From: Vanessa cardui
Taxonomy: Eukaryota > Arthropoda > Insecta > Lepidoptera > Nymphalidae
DNA: 64,000 nt
Assembly (NCBI RefSeq): GCF_905220365.1
Contig: NC_061138.1
Location: 11,671,814-11,735,813 of the forward strand
Direction of reading: 5' to 3'
Under the pieces are notes generated by a model, which searched no databases, was not told the origin of the DNA, and worked only from the letters and a program-made list of their open reading frames with translations. The translations under genes were made by a program, and so were the position numbers. How positions within the stretch are numbered: the first letter of the stretch is position 1; every line of letters begins with the position of its first letter. Below, piece after piece: positions 45,299 to 57,310 of this stretch.

Positions 45299-46579
45299 AA
45301 AGGTTGGGGAAAAAGTTTCTTCGCATTTTATATGAAAATTCAAAAAGTTTTTTTTATAGTTTATTTACATTTGACTGAAGTATATAGGTGCCATTTTGTT
45401 CCATAACTTTTTGCCATCTTGTTGGTAGTGACATGATCCCATTGCTGAAAAAATTTTGGGACTTCTGATCGAAAAACTGCGACAAGTGGTTTTGGCAGTC
45501 CTCTCGTGATGTTAACCTGACACTACCTAAGGAATTCTGCAGAGACCGAAACAGATGAAAATCTGAAGGTGCAAGGTCAGGACTATACGGCGGATGCATT
45601 AATACCTCCCAGCCAAACTCTCGTAATTTTTGTTGAGTGGCTAAAGATGTGTGAGGTCTAGCGTTGTCATGGTGAAAAACCACACCCCTTCTGTTGATCA
45701 ATTCTGGCCGCTTTCTCTCAATTTCTTGCTTCAATCTCATCAATTGTTCGCAATACAGTTCTGAATCGATGGTCCTGCCGGGCGGTAACAGCTCATAATG
45801 AATGATGCCCTTCCAATCCCACCATACACACAGCATTACCTTGTTGCGAGTTAATCCGGGTTTTGCCACAGTCTGTGAAGCTTGACCGGCCTTTGACCAC
45901 GATCTTTTTCGCACGTTCTTGTCGTATGTGATCCACTTTTCATCACCAGTTATCAGCTTCTTCAAAAATGGTTCGGTTTCATTACGTCGTAATAAAGAAT
46001 CACAAATGAGTACACGGGTCATTAGGTTTCTTTCAGTGAGTTCATGAGGCACCCATATATCGAGCTTTTTTGTGTACCCAGCTTTACTCAAATGAGTCAA
46101 AACCGTTTTGTGGTTTGCCAGTTCTTCAGCTACATCGTAACTACTAATATGCCGATCTTGCTCCACTTTTTCAAAAATGGCATCAATTTTGTCCGTAACA
46201 GGGCGACCAGAGCGAGATGCATCTTTGATATCAAAATTTCCGGCTTGAAAACGCTTAAACCAAACTTGCGCTACTCTCACAGATACTGCATTAGGTCCAT
46301 AAACATCACAAATTTTTTTCGCGGCTTGAGTTGCTTTTTTACCTTTTTTATAGTAAAATTTTAAAATGTATCGAATTTCTTCTTTAGATTCACTCATTTT
46401 AACAACAACAAAAACAAATGAAAATCACCCAAATTCCTAATTTGAATTTGGAAGTGCGTTCTTTAAAATTAAAACTTTTTAATGATACCAAAACCAGCCA
46501 GATACAAATGGTATAGCCAAAGAGATTTTATTACAAGTTCATACATACTATATGCGAAAAGACTTTTTCCCCAACCTAA
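45299..46579 (-). mobile_element. Mariner-family DNA transposon, apparently complete
   Basis: About 1281 bp with inverted ends: AGGTTGGGGAAAAAGTTTCT near 45301, and its counterpart at the right reading, when reversed, TTAGGTTGGGGAAAAAGTCT. TA lies outside each end (45297-45298 and 46580-46581), as expected for Tc1/mariner insertion. The left terminus reads AAAGG where the right has TTAGG, so the outermost two bases differ. It encodes one transposase on the minus strand. Confidence 0.88.
45354..46397 (-). CDS. Mariner transposase, full length
   Basis: A 347-residue uninterrupted protein, the usual mariner length (about 345-350). The N-terminal ~110 residues form the paired helix-turn-helix DNA-binding region (AQVWFKRFQAGNFDIKD, SRSGRPVTD). 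The WVPHEL motif is at 115-120. The catalytic triad is D152 (TGDEKWITYD), D244 (HHDNARPH) and D279 (YSPDLAPSDFHLF), with 34 residues between the last two, the D,D34D signature. The enzyme cuts at both inverted ends and pastes the element into TA. The EELANHKTVL stretch may be a residue or two shorter than the family norm. With an open frame and both ends present, this copy may have been recently active. Confidence 0.95.
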   Translation of the reverse strand: MSESKEEIRYILKFYYKKGKKATQAAKKICDVYGPNAVSVRVAQVWFKRFQAGNFDIKDASRSGRPVTDKIDAIFEKVEQDRHISSYDVAEELANHKTVLTHLSKAGYTKKLDIWVPHELTERNLMTRVLICDSLLRRNETEPFLKKLITGDEKWITYDKNVRKRSWSKAGQASQTVAKPGLTRNKVMLCVWWDWKGIIHYELLPPGRTIDSELYCEQLMRLKQEIERKRPELINRRGVVFHHDNARPHTSLATQQKLREFGWEVLMHPPYSPDLAPSDFHLFRSLQNSLGSVRLTSREDCQNHLSQFFDQKSQNFFSNGIMSLPTRWQKVMEQNGTYILQSNVNKL

Positions 46580-46581
46580 TA

Positions 46582-47148
46582 TATTTGTAGTACATTTAAA
46601 GATTTTTTTTTATCGTATCACAGACTTCACTCTCTAAGACGGTTACAAAAAGGGTCTACTTGAAGTTTCCCATCAATAAATCAAAACATATCGGTTGTTT
46701 CCTGAAGGGAACTGTTGCCTATTAAAGGGAGATGTAGCGAAATTAACGGTACGTTAAAAAGAGATAGCACAATACAATCATTCTTTATAGGTTAGGGTAT
46801 ACCATCAAGACGAATTTTGCTTTATTATCATGATCGAGCACCGAAAGGTTCTTAAATGTCCATAATCACTCAACGCCTTATTACCTATTTAAACTAAAAG
46901 AAAAGCAGTTAATATTATTGGGTAAAAATTATACTCACAAAAACTATTATTTATTTAACAATTTCAGACTGCTATTGCCACCCCCTATAGACTTAAACTT
47001 GTCTAACTGACAAGCAAGGTTCATTTTAGCTTCAATAATTTATCGGAAATGCAATCCTGCGGGGAAATACTGTTAGCATTGTTGCCAGAAGTAGAATGAA
47101 AAATTTATTTGTTTATTCAAAAAAAATACTTGACTTTTTAACATATAA
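46582..47148. other. Intergenic; small retroelement trace
   Basis: 47048-47086 (GCGGGGAAATACTGTTAGCA) resembles the end of the retroelement remnant at 31885. No gene. Confidence 0.35.
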
Positions 47149-48040
47149 TATTTATAATGTAGGTACAACTACTCAAAATATATGCATATTAATTTATCGT
47201 CTTAAATGTATAACACAAGGACATACATTTAACCTTATCACGTCCTTATGATCATACCCTCATCCCAATTTTAATTAGGATCAGGGCTGCATGTCTTCCT
47301 TGTCTATACTTCTCTATCTGATGTCATCTCACTAGTAACATTCTCGTTCACATAATCCATCCATGGTTTCTATATTCGTCCCCTTTCTCTATGTAAAATG
47401 TTATATATATTCCGAACCGGTTGATTTTTGACTATCAATAACTAAGTGAAAACTTTGACTATTTATAATGTAGGTACAACTACTTTAAATATATGCATAT
47501 TAATTTATCGTCTTAAATGTATAATACAAGGACATACATTTAACCTTGTCACGTCCTTACCATCCTCCTACCCTTATCCCAATTTTATTCCAGTACTGTC
47601 GGACGTCATCTCATTAGTAACACTATTTCCAGCCATACATTTCACACAATTCACCCATACTTTCTATGTTCGTCCCCTTCCTCAATATAAAATGATAAAT
47701 TCCGAACCGGTTGTAGATTTTTGTCTATCAATGAGCAAATGTAAACACTTCTATTTTGAATAAAGATTTTTTACTTCGATTCTGACTAAAGGTCATATCA
47801 ATCCACGTCTATGCTCAAGACCTTCCTCGTCATATCCTCATTCCTTCGCATAACAGGCGACCGTGCAAGCTGGTTTCGAGGCAGATTCTCGGTTACAGTT
47901 ACATTTTCAAACTTGATCTTATGTACTCATTCCTTATTTTATCCATTCGCGTAATTCCTCTCAACATTCTCATCTCCGCTACATACAGTTGTCTTTCATT
48001 CATCCGTGACGCCAACGCTTATCACGTGAGTAATCTAGAT
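47149..48040 (-). pseudogene. RTE-clade LINE 3' region, with tandemly duplicated tail
   Basis: Plus-strand text such as CATCCATGGTTTCTATATTCG and CTCAAGACCTTCCTCGTCAT is the reverse of the RTE C-terminus seen at 3905. Two units of about 311 bp, each starting ATTTATAATGTAGGTACAAC (47149 and 47460), repeat the 3' end in tandem. The sequence from 47770 to 48040 continues upstream into older RT-distal sequence. Frames are broken throughout, so it is dead. Confidence 0.7.
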
Positions 48041-48865
48041 TAAAAGCTAGATCTCCTCCGAAACTCCAAAGCGTAGTTTCGTTCTCGTAATGTTCATTAT
48101 AATGTACTAAAATATTTTTACCATTTATTTATATTTTTTTGCTTTTTCCGACATGTTTAATAATTGTCTTACAATTTCAACTTATTTACACAAAAACCTT
48201 TATAAATTCTATACCTAAACCTTCCTCATGAATCATTCTGTATACTAGTGAAAACCGCATGAAAGTCCGTTCAGTAGTTTTGGAGTTTATCGCGAACATA
48301 CAGACAGCGGACGCGGCCTGGGAACTTTATTTTATAATATGTAGTAAAGAAACGATACTCTTTATCTTGACGCTATATATTCCTATAAATATCCAATACA
48401 AAAAACATTAATTTTAAAGCGATCGCTTGTGTGTGATACTGCATCTATTAACACATCACACTTAAGTGAAATCGTAGAACACATCACTAGACATCTAACC
48501 ACAGAATATATTTTAAATCTCAATTGAAAATAAACCTTATCCTTATTGGAATAAAGTTTATATTCTTATTACGTATTCGTATTGCTTGAATACTCTATTT
48601 TACTTTAAAAGATAAAAGCTGTGGCAATTTAAACTCTAAGATAGATGGTTACAGTTGTTTTTGGAATGGCAAATTAATTATGTTGGATATGGAAAGAAAG
48701 TTAGTAGTGAATTGTGGAACTATCTCTTCTTTTAGGGTTGTCGATTTTTGTTTCATGCAAAATAGTTTAAAAAAAACAATGAATTTTATTTTAGCGAGGC
48801 GAGGCGTATTAGACCACGCTCCTCATTGAACGTGTTAAAGAACAAAATATTATGTACAATATATG
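48041..48865. other. AT-rich stretch with a D2 trace
   Basis: 48185-48355 matches the D2 3' portion (AAAACCGCATGAAAGTCCGT, AGTAGTTTTGG). No gene. Confidence 0.4.
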
Positions 48866-48869
48866 TTTA

Positions 48870-49060
48870 ACAGTACTTAGTATTGTTGTGTTCCGGTTTG
48901 AAAGGTGAGTGAGCCAGTGTAACTACAGGCACAAGGGACATAACATCTTACTTCCCAAGGTTGGTGGCACATTGACAAGATAAGAAATAGTTAATATTTC
49001 TAACAGCTTCATTGTCTATGGGTGATGGTGATCACTTACCATCAGGTGGCCCATATGCTA
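48870..49060 (-). repeat. R290 repeat, partial copy
   Basis: AGTATTGTTGTGTTCCGGTT through GGGACATAACATCTTACTTC to TACCATCAGGTGGCCCATAT. The terminal ACCATAAAAAA is missing. Confidence 0.8.
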
Positions 49061-49599
49061 GGTATTCTTAAGAATCCACCTCAAAAATTTAATCATACTT
49101 GAATAAAAAACATCAAGATTTTTAAAAGAAATACGTCGATAGAAATCAGCATTGCTGTTATACGTTTGCTTATTAGCATAATGTTAAGAAGTCAAAATTG
49201 CTTTTCGCTGACTAGAAAATACGAAAGACTAAATATTAATTTTTCATGACTAACATATTGTTCAGTTTACACGAAATACATGACTTTTATCCCGGTTCAT
49301 GCTTCATTTACTATTCTATGTAGCCCGACCTTTCGACAAAATTGCATTGATATGTCATTTCTATTGAAATACGAATTATCGAAAATTTCATATTACATCT
49401 GGCATGGGATCTTCTTACATTTGAAATATTTATTCCGAAAGATAAGTAAGTTTTAGACCAACAATAAGCAAATATAACGATTATATGGAATTAAAAATGA
49501 CTTTACAAATATGTTGCATCAAACAATTATAATTAACAATATTATATTGAATAAAGTAAGTGACCGTAAATCTCACTACCCAAAACCAAATTATAATTT

Positions 49600-49795
49600 A
49601 CTATTTGTTGCCCACGGCTTCGCTCATGTTTTAGGGGTCTGGTTGTCATGTGTTAGGCAAGAAATGTCCTTTCTTGGAGTTAAAATTTGCTTCATACCAT
49701 ATTTCATGAAATTCGGTTCAGCAGTTTGGTAGTTAAAGAGCGGCAGACAGACAGACAGATAGAGTTACTTTACATTTATAATATTAGTACAGATT
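49600..49795 (+). repeat. D4 repeat, plus-strand copy
   Basis: AAATGTCCTTTCTTGGAGTT, ATGAAATTCGGTTCAGCAGT, a GACAGACAGACAGATAGAG tract and a TTATAATATTAGTACAGAT end. Confidence 0.65.
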
Positions 49796-50193
49796 TAATG
49801 AGGCTCTTACAAGTATTTTTGTATTGTTGTTTTACAGAACTAAACGTTGTATTATGTTGTTACTGGATTGAATTGTAAAAACTGTCTGAACTGACTAAAA
49901 AATCAATAGCTACTTATTTTCGCGGATTACATATGATATTTATGCACAAGAAAAAAATGTATAAGTCTTTCTAGTCTTCATCGTCTATGCAGGTATTTTC
50001 GAAATATGGAAATAGACAACCCTAACGTAGTATCGTAGTAAATTAGAACATAACGTCTTGTAGTTCTTTGACAGTGAATGCAGTCCATGCAGAACCTAAC
50101 AGTTATACACTGGATCCTCTAATTTAGACGTTATTTTGCACTGAAATACGTAAAGGTACAGGCAGCACTTACGGCATTTTAGGTTCTCGTAAT

Positions 50194-50504
50194 AAAGTAA
50201 AGTAAAGTAAAGTAACAGCCTGTAAATTTCCCACTGCTGAGATAAGGCCTCCTCTTCCATTAAGGAGAGAGATTGGAACATATTCCACCACGCTGTTCCA
50301 ATGCGGGTTAGTGGAATGCACATGTGACAGAATTTCGATGAAATTAGACACATGCAGGTTTCCTCACGATGTTTTCCTTCACCGCCGAGCACGAGATGAA
50401 TTATAAACACAATTAAGCACATATATATAGTGGTGCTTGCCTGGGTTTGAACCCGCAATCATCGGTTAAGATGCACGCGTTATAACCACTGGGCTTAGAT
50501 TAAA
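50194..50504 (-). mobile_element. Metulj-like SINE with 10-bp target duplication
   Basis: Bounded by TTCTCGTAAT (50184-50193 and 50505-50514). AAGTA tail and full body. The head lacks the outermost bases (..CTGGGC then TTAGATTAAA). Confidence 0.9.
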
Positions 50505-50785
50505 TTCTCGTAATGCGCGACGTAAATCGAAACGACGTAAGAGACATATTAGATTGCTTCGTTTTTTTCTTTTTGCTATTACATTGACCTCACGACAAGA
50601 GAAGTCTCCTGTGCTTGACGTATGCTTGAAGAATAGTGTCAAAACATTTTGCGACGTAACTTGAAACTTAAGTCGAGGAGTGCCTGTACTAAAGTGTGTT
50701 ACACCCTAATATCCACGTATATATACTACGTGTATCTGCGTATAGAAATAACTGAGAATAATCATTCAATAATCGGTAAAATATG

Positions 50786-51079
50786 CTGCTGCTATCGAGC
50801 TAATGGCCCAGTGATTGCGGGTTCAAACCCAGGCAAGCAGCACTACTTATATGTGCTTAATTTGTGTTTATAATTCATCTCGTGCTCGGCGGTGAAGGAG
50901 AACATCGTGAGGAAACCTGCATGTATCTAATTTCACGGAAATTCTACCACATGTGCATTCCACCAACCCGCATTGGAACAGCGTGGTGGGATATGTTCCA
51001 AACCCTCGCCTTAATGGAAGAGGAGGCCTTATCTCAACAGTGGGAAATCTACAAGCTGTTACATTACTTTACTTTTTTA
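50786..51079 (+). mobile_element. Metulj-like SINE with 12-bp target duplication
   Basis: Bounded by CGGTAAAATATG (50774-50785 and 51080-51091). The region between A and B boxes is deleted (GGCCCAGT joins GATTGCGGGTTCAAACC), so its promoter is damaged. Confidence 0.9.
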
Positions 51080-51439
51080 CGGTAAAATATGAAGTTGACA
51101 ACCCTAATGTGCAATATCGTAGTAAGTTTAAACATTGCTTGAATTTCTTTGACGGTACGTGCAGTTGGTGTCGAATTCATTGCTCTTATAATTGCAATAA
51201 TGTATATTAATTATTAATAATATTTATTTATCGTTAATGTATATTGAATTTTTAAATTTTATCATTCGATTCATCGAGATCACAATTACATGATTAAAAA
51301 ACCTGGAAATATTTAACTTTTAATTTAAATTTTGATTAATGGACTTTTCATATGGCAACACACGATATAAATAAAGGTTACAATACAAGGTGGCAATATA
51401 ACAAAATTAACTTGAAAGTTCCAAATATTTTTGGTATAC

Positions 51440-51640
51440 TTGTTCTAACCCTGCCCTTGCGTTATAGGAATCGGTGGTGATGTGTTAGGCATAAAACGTG
51501 CCTTAAGTAAGGAGATATCCTTCAAGCTTACTAAACTATCAACCTAAACCTAGAAACTTACCAAATTTCATCGAATTTGTTTCATAGGCTTATCAGCAAA
51601 AGAGCAGTTTGACAAATGAAGTTCGCATTTATAATATTAT
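51440..51640 (+). repeat. D4 repeat, diverged plus-strand copy
   Basis: TTGCGTTATAGGAATCGG, GTGTTAGGCATAAAACGTGC, CCAAATTTCATCGAATTTG, ending ATTTATAATATTATTATATA. Confidence 0.5.
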
Positions 51641-52412
51641 TATATATAAAATTGCTGTATACAGGACTGTTTGTCGAAGATCCTGGATATGATCAGTCAA
51701 GACAGATTGAAGACTGTACGTTAGGTTTCTGGTAGCAGCAAAACTTTCATGGATTAAAACTGGATCTCTTGCATCGAATCAAAATTTTGAACCTTTGAGT
51801 GATAACCCAGTTGTAACCAGTTGAAACCAGTTGTTTTCTTATTGACTAATGAAAGCTATAAAACATTAAGTAATATTGTAAACGCTTCAAAAACTTTAAT
51901 TCCATGACCAATTTAAATGCCGCGATTGCAATTTATTAACGAAAAAAGGTGTTATCCAAATCAAATACATTTGCCACTAACATCATGTAAATTTTCTGCT
52001 ATCTCACGCGTCCGTGATAATACGAGGCAAGGTTGAAAATATATTTAATAATTGCAGCTTTCCGATTTCCGACCTTATTTTGCTTGTGTAGGGTATATTT
52101 TTCAGTGAAGTTCGTGATCAGTTATATCATTTGGGAAGTGACAGAGTTGCACTCAATCCTCCGACCGCGTGTTCGGTTCAATGACATCGATCTTTGTTGT
52201 AGAAATAAATATGTCGACAATATTACCTTTGTCTCTGATCGATGTTGAATATTAGGGATAAATGGCTGAATTGGCCTGTTTGAATTCAATTTGTAACAAA
52301 TCTAACCTCACTTATGAAAAAACCTCTGTTACTAAAATGTAACATGTAACAAAACTAAAATACATGTCACATACGTCGAAAGGAATCGTACATTGATATA
52401 TATATAATTAAA
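51641..52412. other. AT-rich stretch, nothing recognised
   Basis: No gene or repeat I can support. Confidence 0.3.
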
Positions 52413-52626
52413 GAGCCGAGATGTCACAGTGGGGTCACGTAAATAGTAACCATTGATTATGGGTTCAAACCCAGGCAAGCACCGTGCTTATGGTGAATCA
52501 AAACATCGTTAGTTTGTCCATTCACTATTTGTTACCGTGGTGGATTTAGCTCCAAACTTTCTCCTCAATAGAAAAGGAGCCTAGCAAAGATTTACAGGCT
52601 TCTAGCAAAGATTTACAAGCTGTTAT
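52413..52626 (+). mobile_element. Metulj-like SINE, internally deleted and decayed
   Basis: GAGCCGAGATGTCACAGTGG head, GGGTTCAAACCCAGGCAAGC, a shortened body, and a 3' part with a small internal duplication (TTCTAGCAAAGATTTACA). Confidence 0.75.
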
Positions 52627-53391
52627 TTGGCCTTTTTAATATAACATCTTACTTTAAGCATGGAATAAACATTAACATAGCACAAAAGAACGCTTAGTTC
52701 CATTTGAGTTTTATGGAGTATACAAAATGAAGGGCTTCAAAAAAGCACGCCACTTTACGTGAACTAAAATTCCTCGTTTAAAATTTAAATGTGTGTAGCA
52801 ATTAAATACTTTTTAATAGCGTGTAGTGTTGTAAACAAAATAATTCTCTTCCAAACATATTAGAGTTACATTTTAAACGCTATTAAAATCCATGAAATAA
52901 AACCCGAAGTACGTACATTATTTATATAATATAATTACTAGTTATCTGTGTCTTCGTTCACATTTTAGAATTTGGTTGTCGCACATAAAAGCCTAGGTCC
53001 TTAAACGCGTAAGGGCATAGTCTTTTTGTGTTTTATTACCAAATTTAACTTAGCCTTAAAAAAACGACGATAGCTTGTGTTACTTTCGTATTTATAATAT
53101 CCACACATAAATAATATCCAAAAACGTTGAGCCAAAATTAAATCAAATTTATCGGTGTAAACAATTTATACCCATACATAATCGAGATCAAATTCAGTAT
53201 CGGCGCAGCCATACACGCTCCAATTGTTCCAAGCTGCTTCCAGCCTTTGATGTTATTCCAATAGGCATGCTTCAGATTGGAGCTTATTTCCGGCCTTATT
53301 TATATATCGCACCCTATTACCTTTGGAATAAACTACGTGCATTTTATTTTCATACATTATATTTCTTGTTTTCAGTTAATTTATTTTTAAC
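52627..53391. other. AT-rich stretch with a possible D4 trace
   Basis: 52930-53110 resembles D4 loosely. No gene; the ORF starting at 53267 runs through repeats and is not a gene. Confidence 0.3.
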
Positions 53392-53766
53392 TAGCGACCC
53401 GCCCCGGCTTTGTACGGGTGTAATGCGGATACTAAATATACTTTATTTATTAACGACATCACATTCTAAAATTATAAGTGGTTATTTACTATATTATCCA
53501 AGTATTATATACAAAAACCTTCCTCTTGAATCACTATATCCATTAAAAAAACCGCATCAAAATCTTAAACGATTTAAGCATGCAAAGGAACATACGGACA
53601 AAGAAAGCAACTTCATATTATATACTATTAGACCGGGAGATGATAATGACAAAATATTTGGTCATTTGTACCAGTATGGCGTTCTTCAGGGGTCTAATCA
53701 CGTAAAGGCAAAAAGGAAAATGATGGTCATAGTCATCATCTCCCGGTCTATATGTAGTCATTGAAA
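53392..53766 (+). repeat. Dispersed repeat D2, split by a MITE
   Basis: ACTAGCGACCCGCCCCGGCT start, ACCGCATCAAAATC middle, ATTATATACTA just before the MITE, and TATGTAGTCATTGA just after it. Confidence 0.65.
53629..53750. mobile_element. 122-bp MITE with 16-bp terminal inverted repeats
   Basis: Ends TAGACCGGGAGATGAT and ATCATCTCCCGGTCTA are exact reverse complements including the TA at each edge, as for a Tc1/mariner-type insertion. No ORF. It sits in D2. Confidence 0.8.
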
Positions 53767-53799
53767 TTCAAACGAGTTAGTTGATGAACTGTTGGAAAA

Positions 53800-53965
53800 T
53801 AATCACTACCCTCCCAAGGTATACGTATCTTTTACAGTAGAGGATAGTACTCTAAGTAATACAACCTCCTCGCCCTAGTAACAAGCCGCCATTACTGGCC
53901 CGCAACATTCAAACCGAAACACAACTATACATGTCAATATTTGAGCATTGAAAGGGTGTACTAAG
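53800..53965 (+). repeat. R290 repeat, heavily diverged
   Basis: CTGGCCCGCAACATTCAAACC and GAAACACAACTATAC recall the middle of R290. Other blocks are barely recognisable. Confidence 0.4.
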
Positions 53966-54770
53966 GCATACCATCTGTAAAAATATGATAAAGATATCCA
54001 ATTAGATAGATAGGTAGGAGTTTCGTTTCAACTTCTTTGTTTTCGCTTCAAACGCTAGTATAGCTTTGATATATCCTATCTTTTATTGGTGGTTTATACA
54101 TATACACAATTCATTTTTATTTACTAAGCAACCAGTTGTTTAAGGCCAGAGTAAAAGAAGGAACCAAATCAAACGTTAAGTACTTTCACTGTTCATAAAC
54201 TTCAGTAAATATTATCATAGCATAATATATTATATTATTTCAAAAAAATCGGAAAAAACATAATTTGGAACATGGAAAAAGAAATCAATATAAATCAATG
54301 ACAAGACTGTCAGACTTTCACTGGCAGAAATCTGATATAATAAGAAGTAACTTAGGCGACAACAATATTTTATATTATATATATTTTCAAAAAATCAATT
54401 CAACGTGATTTAAAAAAAATTGAAAATAAATCAACGCCATCTAGTGACAAAATGTGTAAAAACGTGATTTGCTCTTAACAAAACTAAAAACGTATAACAC
54501 ATAATTTAAAACATTAATTTACTCCAGAATGTATAGTTTCATAAGGAATTAAACATTATCTTGGTGATAATATGGAGTCTTGACTTCATTCGGCCAAGTA
54601 CGGGCATTCTAAATGAAGATTGCAGGGTATATAGTACACAAGTCACAACTTCAAGAGACCGCAAACAGATACAATAAAGAGCAGGATAGCCTTTGCGAGG
54701 TTCAAAACACATGTAAGGTCCAGTGCTACAAATTAATTTCAAATCCTAGAGCATTACGAAATAAGCACTC
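53966..54770. other. AT-rich stretch, nothing recognised
   Basis: No gene or repeat I can support. Confidence 0.3.
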
Positions 54771-55071
54771 AACAACATCAGCCTGTAAATTTCCCACTGC
54801 TGGGCTAAGGCCTCCTACCCCTTTGAGGAGAAGGTTTGGAACATATTCCACCACGCTGTTACAATGCGGTTTGGTAGAATACACATGTGGCTGAATTTCC
54901 ATTGAATTAGACACATGCAGGTTTCCTTACGATGTTTTCCTTCATCGCCGAGCACGAGATGAATTATAAACACAAATTAACACACATTAACATTCTACGG
55001 TGCTTGCCTGGGTTTGAACCCGCAATCATCGGTTAAGATGCATGTATACTAACCACTGGGCCATCTCGACT
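54771..55071 (-). mobile_element. Metulj-like SINE, full length
   Basis: Minus strand with complete head (GGTTTGAACCCGCAATCATC on plus) and body. An imperfect flanking repeat AATA(A/T)GCACTC may be its target duplication. Confidence 0.85.
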
Positions 55072-55768
55072 CAATATGCACTCGTACATCAAAAATATAA
55101 CGGCTAAAGTGGATTTTACACTAATTAAATACGAGATATTTTAAATTTTTTCGTGAAAGTGAGTCTTGTGAAAAAGACATTCGTATTTAATATCTGTATT
55201 ATTAAAAAAAATATGTTAATTTAAAATCTTATGTGGATGTTACACATTCATTATCTTATCCTGTAATTATTTGAAACGTACACAATAAGAATAAGAAACT
55301 TTTTTGATTGAATTTATTAAAACATTAAAGTCGTTAATAGGATTGGTATACGTATCTCTCCTTTTAATGATCTTCCCTTTATTGAATATAGAGATCAAAG
55401 AGTATTCAGTTTTATGTGATCTTTGGTGTTGCAACTGTTCTAAGGGAAGTTCGATTTTTACATAAAAGGGGACTAAGAAATACACCAGTGTTGTTAATAT
55501 GTTGTATATCTATATGCACGAGAGTGTAGGGACAAACTTTTTTTTCTATTATAAAGAGGTTAAAATTGTCCATAGGTAAGGTGTTATCTCCGAAACTAAC
55601 GATCCAGTACTTTATTATTTCACTATTTAATTCAATTTTTATTAAATTCCTGCCTGCTATAAGGTGAAAATCATATTTAAATATAATTTTCTTTATTAAT
55701 AATTTTCACCTGTGCGATAACGTATGAATGTTTATATAGACGCTTATTATATCGAGAGAAGACGGGTT
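55072..55768. other. AT-rich stretch, nothing recognised
   Basis: A 72-codon minus ORF at 55267-55485 has no recognisable features. Confidence 0.3.
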
Positions 55769-55769
55769 C

Positions 55770-55998
55770 CCTCCTCCCCCATTAAGGAGAATTGGAATTT
55801 ATTGTACCACGCTGCTCCAATACACCCTGCATCAAAGGTACACATGCCGCCAAACTTCTTTGAAATTTCGACACTTGAATGTTATGATGTTTCTTCACGA
55901 TGCTATCCTTCAACGCCGAGCACGAGACGAATTATTTTAAACACAAATAAACCACATGGAAGTTTAGTGGTCCTTGTCTGCCTTTGCATAAGTCATCA
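55770..55998 (-). mobile_element. Metulj-like SINE, decayed and headless
   Basis: CCACGCTGCTCCAATAC, CTTCACGATGCTATCCTTCA and GCCGAGCACGAGACGAATTA are diverged body blocks on the minus strand. Confidence 0.65.
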
Positions 55999-57164
55999 TC
56001 GTTTTTGACACGCGTTCAAACCAAAGGTCATTAAGGCTCTTATCAAATAAAAATATATATAAATGTTAGCTACTTGAAAATAAAACCCATATCAAATGTT
56101 AGTAAGATACGTAGGTATGTCAAGGTAAAATGGTCAAGAAATGTAAGAAATATATCCAGAACAAGGGATTATTCGAGAGAAACCCTTATGTAAGGCTTAA
56201 GTAAAAAACAAATACACGTTTCAATCGTCATAGTCGTACATCAGAGGATCAAACAAAAGCGCTCGCTTCGTATTAAGTCTGAGATTCTCGAAACCGGATT
56301 TTCCTAATAAAATAAAATATATATTTTATATTATATATGTTATATTATATGTCAAGTGCCGGTTGCTGGTTAACGAACGCTTAGAATAAGGGTTTTCATC
56401 TCTATTGGTTCGCAATTTTTTTGTAATAACTTCAACAATCATCATCGTATTTTAGCCAATCAAATACTTTCTCAAGAATAATGAAAAACGTTTAATCCGT
56501 TTGGTATATTTTGAATTTATCTAGTACAGACGCAGCGTGAGGACTTTATGTTATATTAGATTTAGATATTGTTTTATTTTTATTTTTTAATAACATTCCG
56601 TCAAAGGAATCACATAAAATTGAAAAAGGTTTTACTACGGTTTCATACCAAGTAAAAATCGCAAATTATTATAAGTTATATTTTTTTTTAATTCATTTTT
56701 CTTCAAAACAAATATTAAAATATGTTTTTCAAAGAACCCTATTTCTTCATCAAGAGTAAACTGTCAACGACATCACTCAAACTTCAATATAATAATCGAA
56801 AAGTTTTAATTGTGCTAATTAAAAGTCGACTTGCTTTGTAACTTTAAACCATAACGCTGTTAGCATTAGAGTTGTTTTATCTCGATGACAAAATCTGTAT
56901 TTGTGACTTTTAACAAATAAATATGACTATCCTCTGATTATAAAACAAAAGACAGTCGGAGCTCACGGAACATTAAAATAAAGCAACAAAACAAAATAAA
57001 AATCAACGCAAAACGACACATAATTTAATTAGAACGTCAAAATTACTGTAAATTTATTTATAAATTATTAGCTGAAGCTACAGGTTTTAACTTTATAATT
57101 AATAATTACTCCCATTCCCATCCAATCATTTTACTCCCTGTAAAATAGGGGACTCTAACTCTCA
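55999..57164. other. 1.2 kb AT-rich, nothing recognised
   Basis: No gene or repeat I can support. Confidence 0.3.
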
Positions 57165-57310
57165 GTTAAACTTCCATAGATTACAATATAGCGAAAATAA
57201 TGCGTTAAATTACAATCATATTTCACGGCTTCAATATTTCGACAGTTTACAATCTCACGAGATAGATTGTAATCTAACGATGTTTGTAATCTTACGGTGA
57301 CATATGTATA
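57165..57310 (-). repeat. Dispersed repeat D5, inverted copy
   Basis: AGATTACAATATAGCGAAAA, GCGTTAAATTACAATCATAT, ACAGTTTACAATCTCACGAG, AATCTTACGGTGACAT: the reverse order of the copy at 19656. Confidence 0.7.
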
